A DNA stretch of 64,000 bases, taken from assembly GCA_041277045.1 (NCBI GenBank), contig JBGFSY010000001.1:1496991-1560990 (forward strand). Direction: 5' to 3'. The DNA comes from Reddybacter sp041277045. Lineage in GTDB: Bacteria; Pseudomonadota; Gammaproteobacteria; Pseudomonadales; Porticoccaceae. Every line of letters starts with the position of its first letter. Within the stretch, counting starts at the first letter, position 1. The notes under the pieces were generated by a model. The model was given only the letters and a program-made list of their open reading frames with translations, searched no databases and was not told where the DNA came from. Positions 53,968 through 62,911 of this stretch are shown here, piece by piece. The translations under genes and the position numbers were made by a program.

Positions 53968-54963
53968 TTAGGCATTAACGTCAACCACTACTCGGCCTTT
54001 GATTTTGCCAGCTAGAATGTCTTTGGCTAGCTCCGGTACTTTGCTGAGGGGCTCGACGCTGTAAATCTGGCGCAGTAGATCGAGGTCTACCAGCTCGGCC
54101 AAACCTTGCCAGGCTCGCTGGCGGCGTTCGAGGGGTGCCATGACCGAGTCGATGCCGCGCAGTGTCACACCGCGTAAAATAAAGGGCATAACGCTGGCAG
54201 GCAAGTTAGTGCTGCCGGCCAGGCCACAGGCGGTAACCATGCCTTCATAGCGAGTTTGTGCCAGTACGCTGGCGAGGGTGTTGTCGCCGACGGTATCGAC
54301 AGCGCCGGCCCAGGTTTCCGCTTCCAGTGGCCCGGGGTCGCGGGCGAGCTGGTCGCGGGCAATAATGTGTTTCGCGCCGAGGGCTTCGAGCAGCGGACGA
54401 GCCTCGTCAACCCGCCCGGTCGAGGCAGTGACCTCGTAGCCCAACTTTGCCAGCAGCATAATGGCCACGGTGCCCACGCCACCGGCAGCGCCAGTGACGA
54501 CAACGGGGCCGTCATCGGGCTTCACGCCCCAATCTTGCAGGGCGAGCACACAGAGCATAGAGGTATAGCCCGCCGTACCAATAGCCATGGCCTCTTCGAG
54601 ACTAAAGGCTTCGGGTACGTGCACCAGCCATTCGGCTTTTAGCCGTTGCTTTTGCGCATAGCCGCCCCAGTAGCGCTCCGACAAACCAAAGCCGTTAACC
54701 AACACTCGGTCGCCAGCTTTAAACCCTGGGTTTTTCGACTCGACCACAGTGCCTGCCAGGTCAATGCCGCCCACCATGGGGAACTTGCTACAGATGGGCA
54801 GGGTTCCCGTGGTGGCGAGACCGTCTTTATAGTTGACGGTGGAGTAGGCAACATCGACCAGCACTTCTTCGTCCGGCAGGTCAGCAAGGCTGATCTGCTT
54901 TATTGAAGCGCTGATTTTTTTATCGTTTTTGTCGATAATTAGGGCATTAAATAGCGTAGTCAT
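53968..54963 (-). CDS. YhdH/AcuI-type NADPH-dependent reductase (MDR superfamily)
   Basis: A 331-aa zinc-independent medium-chain reductase. The set SKNPGFKAGDRVLVNGFGLSERYWGGYAQKQRL and VTGAAGGVGTVAIMLLAKLGYEVTASTGR identify the YhdH/YhfP group, whose characterised members reduce acryloyl-CoA (AcuI) or quinone-like enones. Probable role: saturation of an alpha,beta-unsaturated ketone or CoA ester in this catabolic cluster. 108 bp separate it from the acyl-CoA ligase. Confidence 0.88.
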   Translation of the reverse strand: MTTLFNALIIDKNDKKISASIKQISLADLPDEEVLVDVAYSTVNYKDGLATTGTLPICSKFPMVGGIDLAGTVVESKNPGFKAGDRVLVNGFGLSERYWGGYAQKQRLKAEWLVHVPEAFSLEEAMAIGTAGYTSMLCVLALQDWGVKPDDGPVVVTGAAGGVGTVAIMLLAKLGYEVTASTGRVDEARPLLEALGAKHIIARDQLARDPGPLEAETWAGAVDTVGDNTLASVLAQTRYEGMVTACGLAGSTNLPASVMPFILRGVTLRGIDSVMAPLERRQRAWQGLAELVDLDLLRQIYSVEPLSKVPELAKDILAGKIKGRVVVDVNA

Positions 54964-54996
54964 AAGTGATTTCCCGAAACGATGAGGGGAGGAGGT

Positions 54997-55479
54997 TTAC
55001 TGCGTAATTTCTCTTTTGGCGTATTGACCTTTATAGAAGCCCAGAGGTTCTTTATTGGCATTGTCCATTTCGTGCACCCGGCCAACGATAATGATGTGAT
55101 CACCACCTTCGTAGAGATGCTCAGTTGTACATTCAAAGCGCACACTGTAGTCCTTTAAAAGAGGTACGTCGCCGCTCCCTTCAATGTGATCAACCTGTCC
55201 AAACTTATCAGCTTCTTTAGTGGCAAACAGGCGCGAGACGTCTTCCTGGCCCTCGTGGAGGATATGAATGGCGAAGTTCTTGGCCCCGGTAAAGGCGACA
55301 AAACTATTGGCATTTTTTGCAATGCTCCATAGCACCAGAGGTGGATCGAGGGAAACGGAAGAGAAACTGTTGGCGGTGCAACCCACTTTGGTGCCGTCGG
55401 GGGCATTGGCGGTAACAACAGTAATACCGGTGGCGAAAGCGCCAAGGGAGTCGCGAAATTCTCGTGCATCTAAAGTCAT
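54997..55479 (-). CDS. flavin reductase family protein
   Basis: A 160-aa split-barrel flavin reductase (HpaC/RutF-like). FRDSLGAFATGITVVTANAPDG, GCTANSFSSVSLDPPLVLWSI and HIIIVGRVHEM are typical. It supplies free reduced FMN or FAD to a partner monooxygenase; the LLM-class gene nearby is the obvious candidate. The start at 55479 (MTLDAREF) is preferred over an upstream in-frame ATG at 55527, given the conserved N-terminus and a GGGAACC before it. Confidence 0.9.
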   Translation of the reverse strand: MTLDAREFRDSLGAFATGITVVTANAPDGTKVGCTANSFSSVSLDPPLVLWSIAKNANSFVAFTGAKNFAIHILHEGQEDVSRLFATKEADKFGQVDHIEGSGDVPLLKDYSVRFECTTEHLYEGGDHIIIVGRVHEMDNANKEPLGFYKGQYAKREITQ

Positions 55480-55530
55480 GGTCAGGTTCCCAGTTTGGAT
55501 AAGTGTAAAACAGTAATAAACATTCACTAT

Positions 55531-55559
55531 AAAGCCCGCGAGCAGGGCTAGCGGGTTTT
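55531..55559 (-). terminator. possible terminator between GST and flavin reductase
   Basis: On the minus strand AAACCCGC pairs with GCGGGCTTT around a loop, with a short T-containing tail. On the plus strand GCGGGTTTTA looks similar. It may separate the GST transcript from the flavin-reductase operon. Confidence 0.4.
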
Positions 55560-55635
55560 AGTGTTGCGTGATATCTGTGTCAGCTGTCAGCTAATTAAGC
55601 AGGCGATGCTTTTCATTGTAATGAGCTTAGAGCTA

Positions 55636-55672
55636 ACCCCCAAGCCCTTTAATGTACCACAGGGCTGGGGGT
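55636..55672 (-). repeat. strong GC-rich hairpin after the GST gene
   Basis: CCCCCAAGCCC and GGGCTGGGGG form a stem of five plus five pairs with one bulged A and a 14-nt loop. It is 56 bp past the GST stop codon and lacks a T run, so it may act in 3'-end formation or stability. Confidence 0.5.
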
Positions 55673-55727
55673 GCAGAAAGAGTCAACCAGTTGACATTGT
55701 TAAGCTGGTCGTTGACTGAATGTTCCG

Positions 55728-56363
55728 CTAAGGGTTGGCGAGTACCGCGGGCCGTTGCGATACTTTGTCGTACCAGGCCTGGAGGTTGGTACAGCTAGCG
55801 GGAATATCTTCTTTAATCCATTTGGCAAAGTCACAAGCCACCAGTGTGGTGATGTCGGCTAGCGAGTAAAAATCGCCAGCGACGTAGTCGTTATTGGCGA
55901 GGCGTTCATCAAAATCGGTGTAAAAGTTTTGTAAGCGCTGGGCGCCACGCTCAGCTAGCTCGGCTGATTGCTCGTAATTGTGCGGGCCAACCACCGCGCG
56001 GCCCGCAAAGCCCTCTGCCGTATTACGGAAGACTTCGGCGACAGCCAGTACGCCGTTCATAAAGGCCAGGTGGTCCCACATTTCAACCGTGGCTTTTTCT
56101 TCGGGTGTCGAGCCGCTCAGGGAGGGGCTGGGGTTGCTCTCTTCGAAATAACGGCAGATGCCGCGAATCTGGCTAATGCAGGTGCCGTTGTCGAGTTCGA
56201 GCATGGGGATGTCGCAGGCGGGGTTTTTAGCGCGGTACTCGGGGCTCAGTTGCTCGCCCTTGAACAGGTCTACGGGCACCCTGTCAATCTCAATGCCTTT
56301 TTCAGCGAGGTAAATATTAACGCGACGGGGATTGGGTGCTTTGGGGAAATCGTACAATTTCAT
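55728..56363 (-). CDS. glutathione S-transferase family protein
   Basis: A 211-aa protein with an N-terminal thioredoxin-fold domain (MKLYDFPKAPNPRRVNIYLAEKGIEIDRVPVDL, then DIPMLELDNGTCISQIRGICRYFEE) and a helical C-terminal domain (about residues 85-205, with DYVAGDFYSLADITTLVACDFAKWI). GSTs conjugate or reduce electrophiles, including epoxides, and isomerise maleylacetoacetate-type compounds. At the upstream end of the monooxygenase cluster; detoxification or ring-opening roles are possible. Confidence 0.9.
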   Translation of the reverse strand: MKLYDFPKAPNPRRVNIYLAEKGIEIDRVPVDLFKGEQLSPEYRAKNPACDIPMLELDNGTCISQIRGICRYFEESNPSPSLSGSTPEEKATVEMWDHLAFMNGVLAVAEVFRNTAEGFAGRAVVGPHNYEQSAELAERGAQRLQNFYTDFDERLANNDYVAGDFYSLADITTLVACDFAKWIKEDIPASCTNLQAWYDKVSQRPAVLANP

Positions 56364-56564
56364 GGTTTTTCTCCATTGTTATTGGTCGAGTCTCGGGGTG
56401 CGAGGGCTGAGTGTTAGTATAGGCGCGATTACATTTAAAACGCGTGCTGCTGCTCTACCTCGAATCATATTAGATTAAGTGTTTTGAAATGGATAGAGTG
56501 AGGCTTGAGCGCTTTGTCCCGGCTGGCTTGAGACATTTTTCCTGTCAAACAATGGAGTACTTAC

Positions 56565-57332
56565 GTGGCTGAGCACCTCACCGAATATCAGCGTAAACGA
56601 TATACGCGCCAACTACTGCTGCCGAGCTTTGGCTTCGACGGGCAGGAGCAATTAGTGGCGAGCACCGTGCTGGTGCTCGGCGTCGGTGGTCTCGGATGTG
56701 CGGCGGCTCAATATCTTTGCACCGCTGGTGTTGGGCATTTGATCTTAGTCGATGACGACAGCGTGGAATTGAGTAATCTGCACCGCCAAGTCTTGCACGG
56801 TGAAGCCGATATTGGTCGGCTAAAAGTGGCGTCGGCCCGCGATAGTTTACTGCGTTTAAATCCGCCAGCCTCTATCGAAACAGTGGCGCAGAGATTGGAC
56901 GATGCCGCACTGCTGGGCAAAATAGAAAGTTGTCATGTGGTGCTGGATTGCTCCGATAATCTCGAAACCCGGCGCCAGCTCAATCGGCTTTGTTATCAAA
57001 CTCAAACGCCCCTCGTGTCCGGTGCTGCAATTCGCTTTGAGGGGCAGGTCGCGGTTTACACGATGCAAGAATCAACACCGTGCTATGAATGCTTAAGCCA
57101 GCGCTTCGGCGAGCAGCAACTGAGCTGTGTGGAGTCGGGGGTGTTAGCACCATTGGTGGGCATTGTCGGTAGCCTGCAAGCGCTGGAGGCCATCAAACTA
57201 TTAAGTGGCGCAGGCACCGTGCCGGTCGGCAAATTAATGCTGTTTGACGGTGCCTACAGTCAGTGGCAAACATTCCAGCTTGAACAATGGCAAGACTGCC
57301 CTGTGTGTGGCAGCTCTGCTGGCGCTGATTAA
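56565..57332 (+). CDS. moeB: molybdopterin-synthase adenylyltransferase MoeB (ThiF/HesA family)
   Basis: A 255-aa E1-like enzyme that adenylates the C-terminal glycine of MoaD. ATP motif VLGVGGLGCAAAQYLCTAGVGHLILVDDD, SNLHRQVLHGEADIG, and the structural zinc ligands in TPCYECL and CPVCG. GTG start with GGAG upstream. The neighbour moeA supports MoeB over ThiF, though the families are close and MoaD/MoaE are not in the window. Confidence 0.88.
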   Translation: MAEHLTEYQRKRYTRQLLLPSFGFDGQEQLVASTVLVLGVGGLGCAAAQYLCTAGVGHLILVDDDSVELSNLHRQVLHGEADIGRLKVASARDSLLRLNPPASIETVAQRLDDAALLGKIESCHVVLDCSDNLETRRQLNRLCYQTQTPLVSGAAIRFEGQVAVYTMQESTPCYECLSQRFGEQQLSCVESGVLAPLVGIVGSLQALEAIKLLSGAGTVPVGKLMLFDGAYSQWQTFQLEQWQDCPVCGSSAGAD

Positions 57333-57370
57333 AGCTTTAGCTATTGATATAGCAGAGACGAAACTTATTT

Positions 57371-58642
57371 ATGAAGAAACAAAATCAAAACCCGCATCCA
57401 GCGACTAGCCCCCAGCCCTTATTAAGCCTCGATCAAGCGCGAGCCCATATGTTGGCCGCAGTTAATTGTGAGCTTATTAATGACGAGAGGGGGTCATTAG
57501 CTGACTTGCCGGGTCGTATTTTGGCTGCCGATGTCGTGTCGCCGATTAATGCACCCCCCGCCGATAATTCTGCCATGGATGGTTACGCGTTTAACTTCGC
57601 TGCTGCGGGCAGCAATATCCCTGAAAACGCCGTATTTACACTGGCGGGCAAGGCGCTGGCCGGTGAGCCCTTTGTGGGCGAAGTTAAATCGGGTCAATGC
57701 ATTCGTATTATGACCGGGGCCGAAGTACCCCAGGACTGCGACACGGTGGTAATGCAGGAAAACGTTGAGGCCGACGGCGACACGATTACCCTTATAAAAG
57801 CACCTAAGCCCCAGGCCAATGTGCGCTATGTCGGAGAGGATATTAAAAAAGGTGAAACCCTGTTTAGGGCCGGACATCGCCTTGGTCCCGTCGATATCGG
57901 TCTGCTGGCGACCATGGGCATTGGGGCAGTGACAGTACAGCCGCGCTTGAAAGTGGCCGTGTTTGCCAATGGTAGTGAATTGCGTGCCCCGGGTGAGGTG
58001 CTCGCGGCGGGTGAAATTTATGACAGCAATCGCTATTTTTTAAGGGCGATGCTAGACCGCCTGGGTTGTGATGTGGTTGATATTGGCGTCATCCCCGATG
58101 ACCTCGAACAACTACGCGCCGCCTATAAAAGGGCCGATGCTGCGGCCGATGTGGTCATCACCTGCGGTGGGGCTTCCGTGGGGGAGGCGGATTACACACG
58201 CCAACTGCTCAGCGAACAGGGCGATATTGGTTTTTGGAAAGTGGCTATTAAACCGGGAAAACCCTTTATGTTTGGCCAACTGGCCAGCAGTACTTTCTTT
58301 GGTTTGCCAGGCAACCCCATGTCCGCCCTGGTAACCTTTTATCAATTAGTACTGCCCGTTCTGCAACAAATGCAGGGCGTGGTAGCGGCACCGGCTTTGG
58401 CTCTCTCCGCTCGGGCCAGTTGCGATATACGGCGCAATCGTAGTCGCCTTGAATTTCTACGTGCAAGTCTGACGACGAATAGTGATGGCGAACTGGAGGT
58501 TACACCGGATAAGCAGCAAAGCTCGGGTGCGCTGAGCTCGTTTGCGCGCAGTAATTGTTTTATTTTGCTTGATGCTGGTGAACAAGTACTAAAGCAAGGT
58601 GAGAGGGTTAGTGTGCAGCTTTTTGATGCCACCTTGCGTTGA
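57371..58642 (+). CDS. moeA: molybdopterin molybdenumtransferase MoeA
   Basis: A 423-aa enzyme inserting molybdate into adenylated molybdopterin. SPINAPPADNSAMDGYAF, RIMTGAEVPQDCDTVVMQE, ASVGEADYTRQLL and KPGKPFMFG are family signatures; the domain order (MoeA_N, MoCF_biosynth, MoeA_C) is complete. It follows moeB by 38 bp. Its presence implies that molybdoenzymes are used by this organism. Confidence 0.95.
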   Translation: MKKQNQNPHPATSPQPLLSLDQARAHMLAAVNCELINDERGSLADLPGRILAADVVSPINAPPADNSAMDGYAFNFAAAGSNIPENAVFTLAGKALAGEPFVGEVKSGQCIRIMTGAEVPQDCDTVVMQENVEADGDTITLIKAPKPQANVRYVGEDIKKGETLFRAGHRLGPVDIGLLATMGIGAVTVQPRLKVAVFANGSELRAPGEVLAAGEIYDSNRYFLRAMLDRLGCDVVDIGVIPDDLEQLRAAYKRADAAADVVITCGGASVGEADYTRQLLSEQGDIGFWKVAIKPGKPFMFGQLASSTFFGLPGNPMSALVTFYQLVLPVLQQMQGVVAAPALALSARASCDIRRNRSRLEFLRASLTTNSDGELEVTPDKQQSSGALSSFARSNCFILLDAGEQVLKQGERVSVQLFDATLR

Positions 58643-58787
58643 TGAATTCGTTAATACCGTGCTCAATTTAGTGCTTGTGAAATTAAAATAAAAACTGAAT
58701 GCCGCGGTTAGAGCGGTAAATTAATCATTGAAAAAATACTAAAACTATAATAGCTACAATCGCAGTATTTGATAATTAGGGCTCATT

Positions 58788-60014
58788 ATGACTAAGAAAA
58801 GAAAACACCTGTTGGATGGTATTACCGTGCTCGATTTAACCCAGCACGTTGCCGGACCGTCGTGTACAAGGATGATGGCCGAAATGGGCGCGGAGATTAT
58901 TAAAGTCGAGCTGGCACCCTACGGCGAACAAATTCGCGATATGGGCTATAAAAAAGGGGGTCGCGGGATTTATTTTCTGCAACAAAACCGGGGAAAGAAA
59001 AGCCTGTGTATTGATGCGAAAACCCCCGAGGGAAAAAAAATACTCCACGGCTTAATCAAAAAAGTTGATGTGCTGATTGAGAATTTTGCCCCCGGTGTTA
59101 TTGGTCGTCTGGGCTGCAGTTGGGAGGTGGTGCACGAGCTAAACCCCGAGTGCATTATGTGTTCAATTTCGACCTTTGGCCAAACGGGGCCGCTATCGGA
59201 ATTGCCGGGTTTTGATTATATCGGGCAAAGTTATGCAGGCATTACCAGTTTAATTGGTGACCCCGAGAAAGCGCCCAGTATTCCAGCAGCAGCGCTGGGT
59301 GACACCATGACCGGCGCTCACGCATTAGCGGCAATTAATGCCGCACTGTTTCACCGCGCCATGGGTGGCGAGGCAGAGTTTATCGACGTGACCTTGCTTG
59401 ACAGTTATTTCCACTGCCACGAAATGTATGTTGGCTACTACAGCGCCAGCGAGGGCAAGTTGGCACCCAAGCGCCCCGGGTCCCATCACCGCCTCGGTTG
59501 CCCGATGGGCATCTTTAATGGCAAGGACGGATACATCACGATTATTGCCACGCCGCCCCAGTGGGAGCGCATGTGTGATGTGATGGAAATGCCCGCGCTA
59601 AAAACCGACCCGCGCTTTGCCGACCCCAACGACAGAATTCGTCATCGCAGAGAGCTAATTCCCATTATTGAAGAGTGGCTACAGAGTCATGAAAGTGATG
59701 CGGCTGCTATGGCCAAGCTAGAGGCGGCGCGTATTCCTGTGGCCCCGGTGCTGAGTGTGCCCGAGGCGATGGAGCATCCCCACTTAATTGAGCGCGGCAC
59801 GGTGCGCACCGTTACCCAGCGTGGTGCTGGCTCCTTTAAAATGCCTGGCATGCCCCTTCGTTTCGCCGGTTACCCCCATGAGAACGACCTTGAGGCGCCC
59901 TATAAAGGTGAGCACAATGCAGAGCTGTTGGCCAAGCATCTCGATTACTCCGAAGAGAAAATTGCCGAACTGCTGGCTAGCGGTGTGTTGGTTGATGAGC
60001 CCATCCCAGAATAA
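58788..60014 (+). CDS. family III CoA-transferase (CaiB/BaiF)
   Basis: A 408-aa CoA-transferase. GITVLDLTQHVAGPSCTRMMAEMGAEIIKVE at the N-terminus, IENFAPGVIGRLG and the catalytic-Asp segment ALGDTMTGAHALAAINAALFHR are diagnostic; a second conserved region is DPRFADPNDRIRHRRELIPIIEEWL. It moves CoA between carboxylic acids. A monocistronic unit; donor and acceptor are unknown, but it fits the acyl-CoA chemistry of the region. Confidence 0.93.
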   Translation: MTKKRKHLLDGITVLDLTQHVAGPSCTRMMAEMGAEIIKVELAPYGEQIRDMGYKKGGRGIYFLQQNRGKKSLCIDAKTPEGKKILHGLIKKVDVLIENFAPGVIGRLGCSWEVVHELNPECIMCSISTFGQTGPLSELPGFDYIGQSYAGITSLIGDPEKAPSIPAAALGDTMTGAHALAAINAALFHRAMGGEAEFIDVTLLDSYFHCHEMYVGYYSASEGKLAPKRPGSHHRLGCPMGIFNGKDGYITIIATPPQWERMCDVMEMPALKTDPRFADPNDRIRHRRELIPIIEEWLQSHESDAAAMAKLEAARIPVAPVLSVPEAMEHPHLIERGTVRTVTQRGAGSFKMPGMPLRFAGYPHENDLEAPYKGEHNAELLAKHLDYSEEKIAELLASGVLVDEPIPE

Positions 60015-60095
60015 ATAACCGAGCCAGGAGCAAAACAGGGCTAAAGTAGCGGGGGAAGGCGTAGCCCTTGTTCTAATACCACTGACAGGTAAGGC

Positions 60096-61580
60096 ATGAC
60101 TATTTTCGATCTATCTCCTTTACAGACCACTTATCGCCAACTCGGCGAGCAATTTTACAGCGACCAGCGGCCCACGCCGGTGGCTGACCCCGCATGGATT
60201 TGTGTGAACCCGGCACTGGCCGAACAGCTCAACTTGTCGGTCGCTGAATTGCAGAGCCCCGAGTCCCTGCAAATTTTTGCCGGTAACAGCGTCGTGCAAA
60301 ATAGTCACCCCATCGCTACCGTATATGCCGCCCACCAGTTTGGTGGCTGGAACCCCCAGTTGGGCGATGGTCGGGCCGTTTTATTGGGCGAGCTTATCGG
60401 CAAAGATGGCCGGCGTTACGATGTGCAATTAAAAGGCGCGGGTCAAACGCTCTACTCACGCCGGGGCGATGGCCGCTCTGCACTCGGCCCGGTGCTGCGC
60501 GAATATATTGTCAGCGAGGCGATGGCGGCTCTGGGTATACCGACCACCCGCGCTCTTGCCGCAGTGACTACAGGCGAGCAGGTGGTGCGAGAAGCCTTAC
60601 TGCCCGGTGCAATTTTAACCCGAGTTGCCAGTAGCCATATCCGTATCGGCACTTTTCAATTTTTCTCCGCGCAAGGTGATATCGACTCAGTAAAAGCCCT
60701 GGCGGATTATGTGATCGACAGACACTACCCCCAGGCCCATGAAAACAACGAGCCTTACAGTGCCCTGTTAGGCGATGTGGTCGCGGCCCAGGCCCGGTTA
60801 ATTGCCCAGTGGATGGCCGTCGGTTTTATTCACGGCGTGATGAATACTGACAATATGTTGGTCTGTGGTGAGACCGTCGATTACGGCCCCTGTGCTTTTT
60901 TGGATAAATACCATCCGCAAAAGGTCTTCAGTTCTATCGACACCCACGGACGTTATGCCTATGCCAACCAGCCAGACATCGGCCACTGGAATCTCAGCTG
61001 GTTAGCTCAGGCACTATTACCCTTGATCGACGATGAGGAAGCTGAGGCGATTAATAAAGCCCAGAAAGCACTGGCGCAATTCTCAACAATATTTGGCGAA
61101 ATCTACCAACATTTAATGGCTGAAAAACTGGGTTTTGCCGAAGCCAGTACTGCGGTTAATCAGCTGTTTTCCGACTTGCTGGAATTAATGGCCGAACACC
61201 AGTGTGACTACACCCTGACCTTTCGGGCATTGACTGATCGACTCGCCCCCGAGGGCGTAGGCGATAGGCTGGATGCGCTTTATCCCCTGCCTGCAGCATT
61301 GCACGGCTGGTTGAGCAATTGGCAAAACATGTTGGCAGCAGGAAATATCGATCATGCTGTGGCCTATCAATTGATGGCCAATAAAAACCCCGCTTATATT
61401 CCCCGCAATCATCAAATCGAGGCCGCCATTAATGAGGCAACCCGTGATAATGACTTTCGGCGTTTCCACCAGCTGGTCGATGTGCTGAGTAAACCTTTTA
61501 CGTATCGTGACGCGGATAAAGCCTTTGCTCAGCCACCAAAGCCCGACGAAGAAGTGCTAGCGACTTTTTGTGGCACCTAA
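60096..61580 (+). CDS. selO: protein adenylyltransferase SelO (YdiU)
   Basis: A 494-aa pseudokinase-fold enzyme that transfers AMP to Ser/Thr/Tyr of target proteins. YAAHQFGGWNPQLGDGRAVLLGE, the glycine-rich QLKGAGQTLYSRRGDGRSALG and GFIHGVMNTDNM (catalytic Asp region) are characteristic. The conserved C-terminal redox residue, selenocysteine in some animals and cysteine in bacteria, is Cys492 (TFCGT). Adenylation of metabolic enzymes under oxidative stress is known for E. coli SelO. Confidence 0.95.
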   Translation: MTIFDLSPLQTTYRQLGEQFYSDQRPTPVADPAWICVNPALAEQLNLSVAELQSPESLQIFAGNSVVQNSHPIATVYAAHQFGGWNPQLGDGRAVLLGELIGKDGRRYDVQLKGAGQTLYSRRGDGRSALGPVLREYIVSEAMAALGIPTTRALAAVTTGEQVVREALLPGAILTRVASSHIRIGTFQFFSAQGDIDSVKALADYVIDRHYPQAHENNEPYSALLGDVVAAQARLIAQWMAVGFIHGVMNTDNMLVCGETVDYGPCAFLDKYHPQKVFSSIDTHGRYAYANQPDIGHWNLSWLAQALLPLIDDEEAEAINKAQKALAQFSTIFGEIYQHLMAEKLGFAEASTAVNQLFSDLLELMAEHQCDYTLTFRALTDRLAPEGVGDRLDALYPLPAALHGWLSNWQNMLAAGNIDHAVAYQLMANKNPAYIPRNHQIEAAINEATRDNDFRRFHQLVDVLSKPFTYRDADKAFAQPPKPDEEVLATFCGT

Positions 61581-61795
61581 TCTTTATCGAGCGGGTACCG
61601 GGGGCGTTGCAAACCCCCTGTGTGTCTCAGAGAGTCCTGGGGACTTCTTTGACTCGGTTTCAGTGAGGTCGGAAGGGAGCCTCAAGTACGCTCACCCTGC
61701 TCTCATTCTATGCAGACACGAGTAGTATTTCCTTCTGCGGCCGCTTACCCGTAAAATTGCCTGTTTTACGATGATGAATCTGGAGCATTAGCGAT
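61581..61795 (+). other. structured selO-yebC intergenic region
   Basis: 215 bp with several local hairpins: GGGGG/CCCCC (61600-61618), AGTCC/GGACT (61633-61645) and TGAGG/CCTCA (61664-61684), the last closing a GGAA-containing loop. The GGTCGGAAGGGAGCC stretch superficially recalls SRP RNA but lacks its conserved core. It may be a terminator region, a leader, or a small RNA; nothing more can be supported. Confidence 0.4.
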
Positions 61796-62515
61796 ATGGG
61801 CAGAGCGTATCAGAACCGCAAAGAATCGATGGCCAAAACCTCTGATATGAAGGCCAAGGTGTATAGCCGCTACGGTCGTGAAATTTATGTCAGCGCTAAA
61901 TCCGGGGGCACCGACCCCAGCGGCAACTTAGCACTGCGCAGTTTGATAGACCGCGCTAAAAAAGATCAAGTCCCCGGCCACGTAATTGACAAGGCAATTG
62001 AGAAAGCCAAGGGCGGGGCCGGGGAAGATTATTCACCGGCACGCTACGAAGGCTACGGCCCCGGCGGCAGTATGGCCATTATTGAATGCCTGACCGACAA
62101 CCCCAACCGGACCTTCGGCGATGTGCGCCAGGCGTTTACCAAAACCAAATGTAAAATTGGTACCCAGGGCAGCGTCAGCCACATGTTCGATCATTTGGCC
62201 ATTTTCGTTTTCAAATACGATGACGAAGATGCCATTCTCGAAGCCTTGATGGAAGCAGACGTCGACGTTACCGATATCGAAAATGAAGACGGTAAAATAT
62301 CCGTTTTCGCCGCCAACGGTGACTACTTTAAGGCCAAGCAAACCCTGCTAGAGTGCTGTGGTGAGATTGATTTTGAGGTCGATGAAATACAGTTTATGGC
62401 CCACGACTACAGCTCAGTGAGTGGCGATGATGTCGCCTTGTTTGAACGCTTCTTAGACATGCTCGATGAGCTGGATGATGTGCAACGGGTTTTTCACAAT
62501 ATCGAGCAGGCCTAG
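61796..62515 (+). CDS. yeeN: YebC/PmpR family protein, YeeN-type
   Basis: A 239-aa TACO1/YebC-family protein. MGRAYQNRKESMAKTSDMKAKVYSRYGREIYVSAKSGG resembles E. coli YeeN more than YebC (MAGHSKW-type start), and GGSMAIIECLTDNPNRTFGDVRQAFTK is the family core. Members bind ribosomes or DNA; recent work links the family to translation of difficult peptide stretches. YeeN and YebC are paralogues, so a second copy may exist elsewhere. Confidence 0.9.
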   Translation: MGRAYQNRKESMAKTSDMKAKVYSRYGREIYVSAKSGGTDPSGNLALRSLIDRAKKDQVPGHVIDKAIEKAKGGAGEDYSPARYEGYGPGGSMAIIECLTDNPNRTFGDVRQAFTKTKCKIGTQGSVSHMFDHLAIFVFKYDDEDAILEALMEADVDVTDIENEDGKISVFAANGDYFKAKQTLLECCGEIDFEVDEIQFMAHDYSSVSGDDVALFERFLDMLDELDDVQRVFHNIEQA

Positions 62516-62620
62516 GCCAGGCAATCATTGGCAGTGAGTAAGTCAGCTTAGGCCTTTTGTCGTGTTGCCGCTAAAGACATAGCACAAGGCCTAATATTAA
62601 TAGTTAAAAGATTAAATAAT

Positions 62621-62896
62621 ATGCAGTCAGATCCAAAAAAATTAGTCGAAAAAAACAAAAACCTGACCCACTCCGACTTAATGAAGGTTTTGTCACATGT
62701 GCAGCGAGAGCAGGGCGAGTGGGTTGTGCATACCCTAATGGTAGAGGCTTGCGATGTGCCGTTTAAATTCAAGCGCAAAGGTAATTACCAAAGTTTAAAG
62801 GGTGCTAGGGTGAATATGACGTATTACCCAGAAGAGGAAACGGTCGCAGGCATAACTTTTGAAGTGATGAAAGTCGTTCGTATAAAAAGGGGATGA
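62621..62896 (+). CDS. unknown 91-aa basic protein
   Basis: A 91-residue protein rich in Lys and Val with no membrane segment, beginning MQSDPKKLVEKNKNLTHSDL. The middle (VQREQGEWVVHTLMVEACDVPFKF) and end (GARVNMTYYPEEETVAGITFEVMKVV) look like a small beta domain. I do not recognise a family. The ribosome site is weak (AAAGA) and the surroundings are AT-rich. It ends 35 bp before the inverted box that bounds the accessory gene, so it may be the last ancestral chromosomal gene. Confidence 0.55.
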   Translation: MQSDPKKLVEKNKNLTHSDLMKVLSHVQREQGEWVVHTLMVEACDVPFKFKRKGNYQSLKGARVNMTYYPEEETVAGITFEVMKVVRIKRG

Positions 62897-62911
62897 TCGA
62901 AGGCGTGTTGA

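Noticed and set aside
61655..61700. SRP (4.5S) RNA suggested by GGTCGGAAGGGAGCC
   Set aside because: The bacterial SRP domain IV core (GGTCAGGTCCGGAAGGAAGCAGCC-like, in pieces) is highly conserved; this stretch lacks the AGCA internal loop and the flanking helix pairing.
62548..62778. 76-aa minus-strand ORF
   Set aside because: Overlaps the 91-aa plus-strand gene, and its Cys/Phe-rich translation looks like an antisense shadow.
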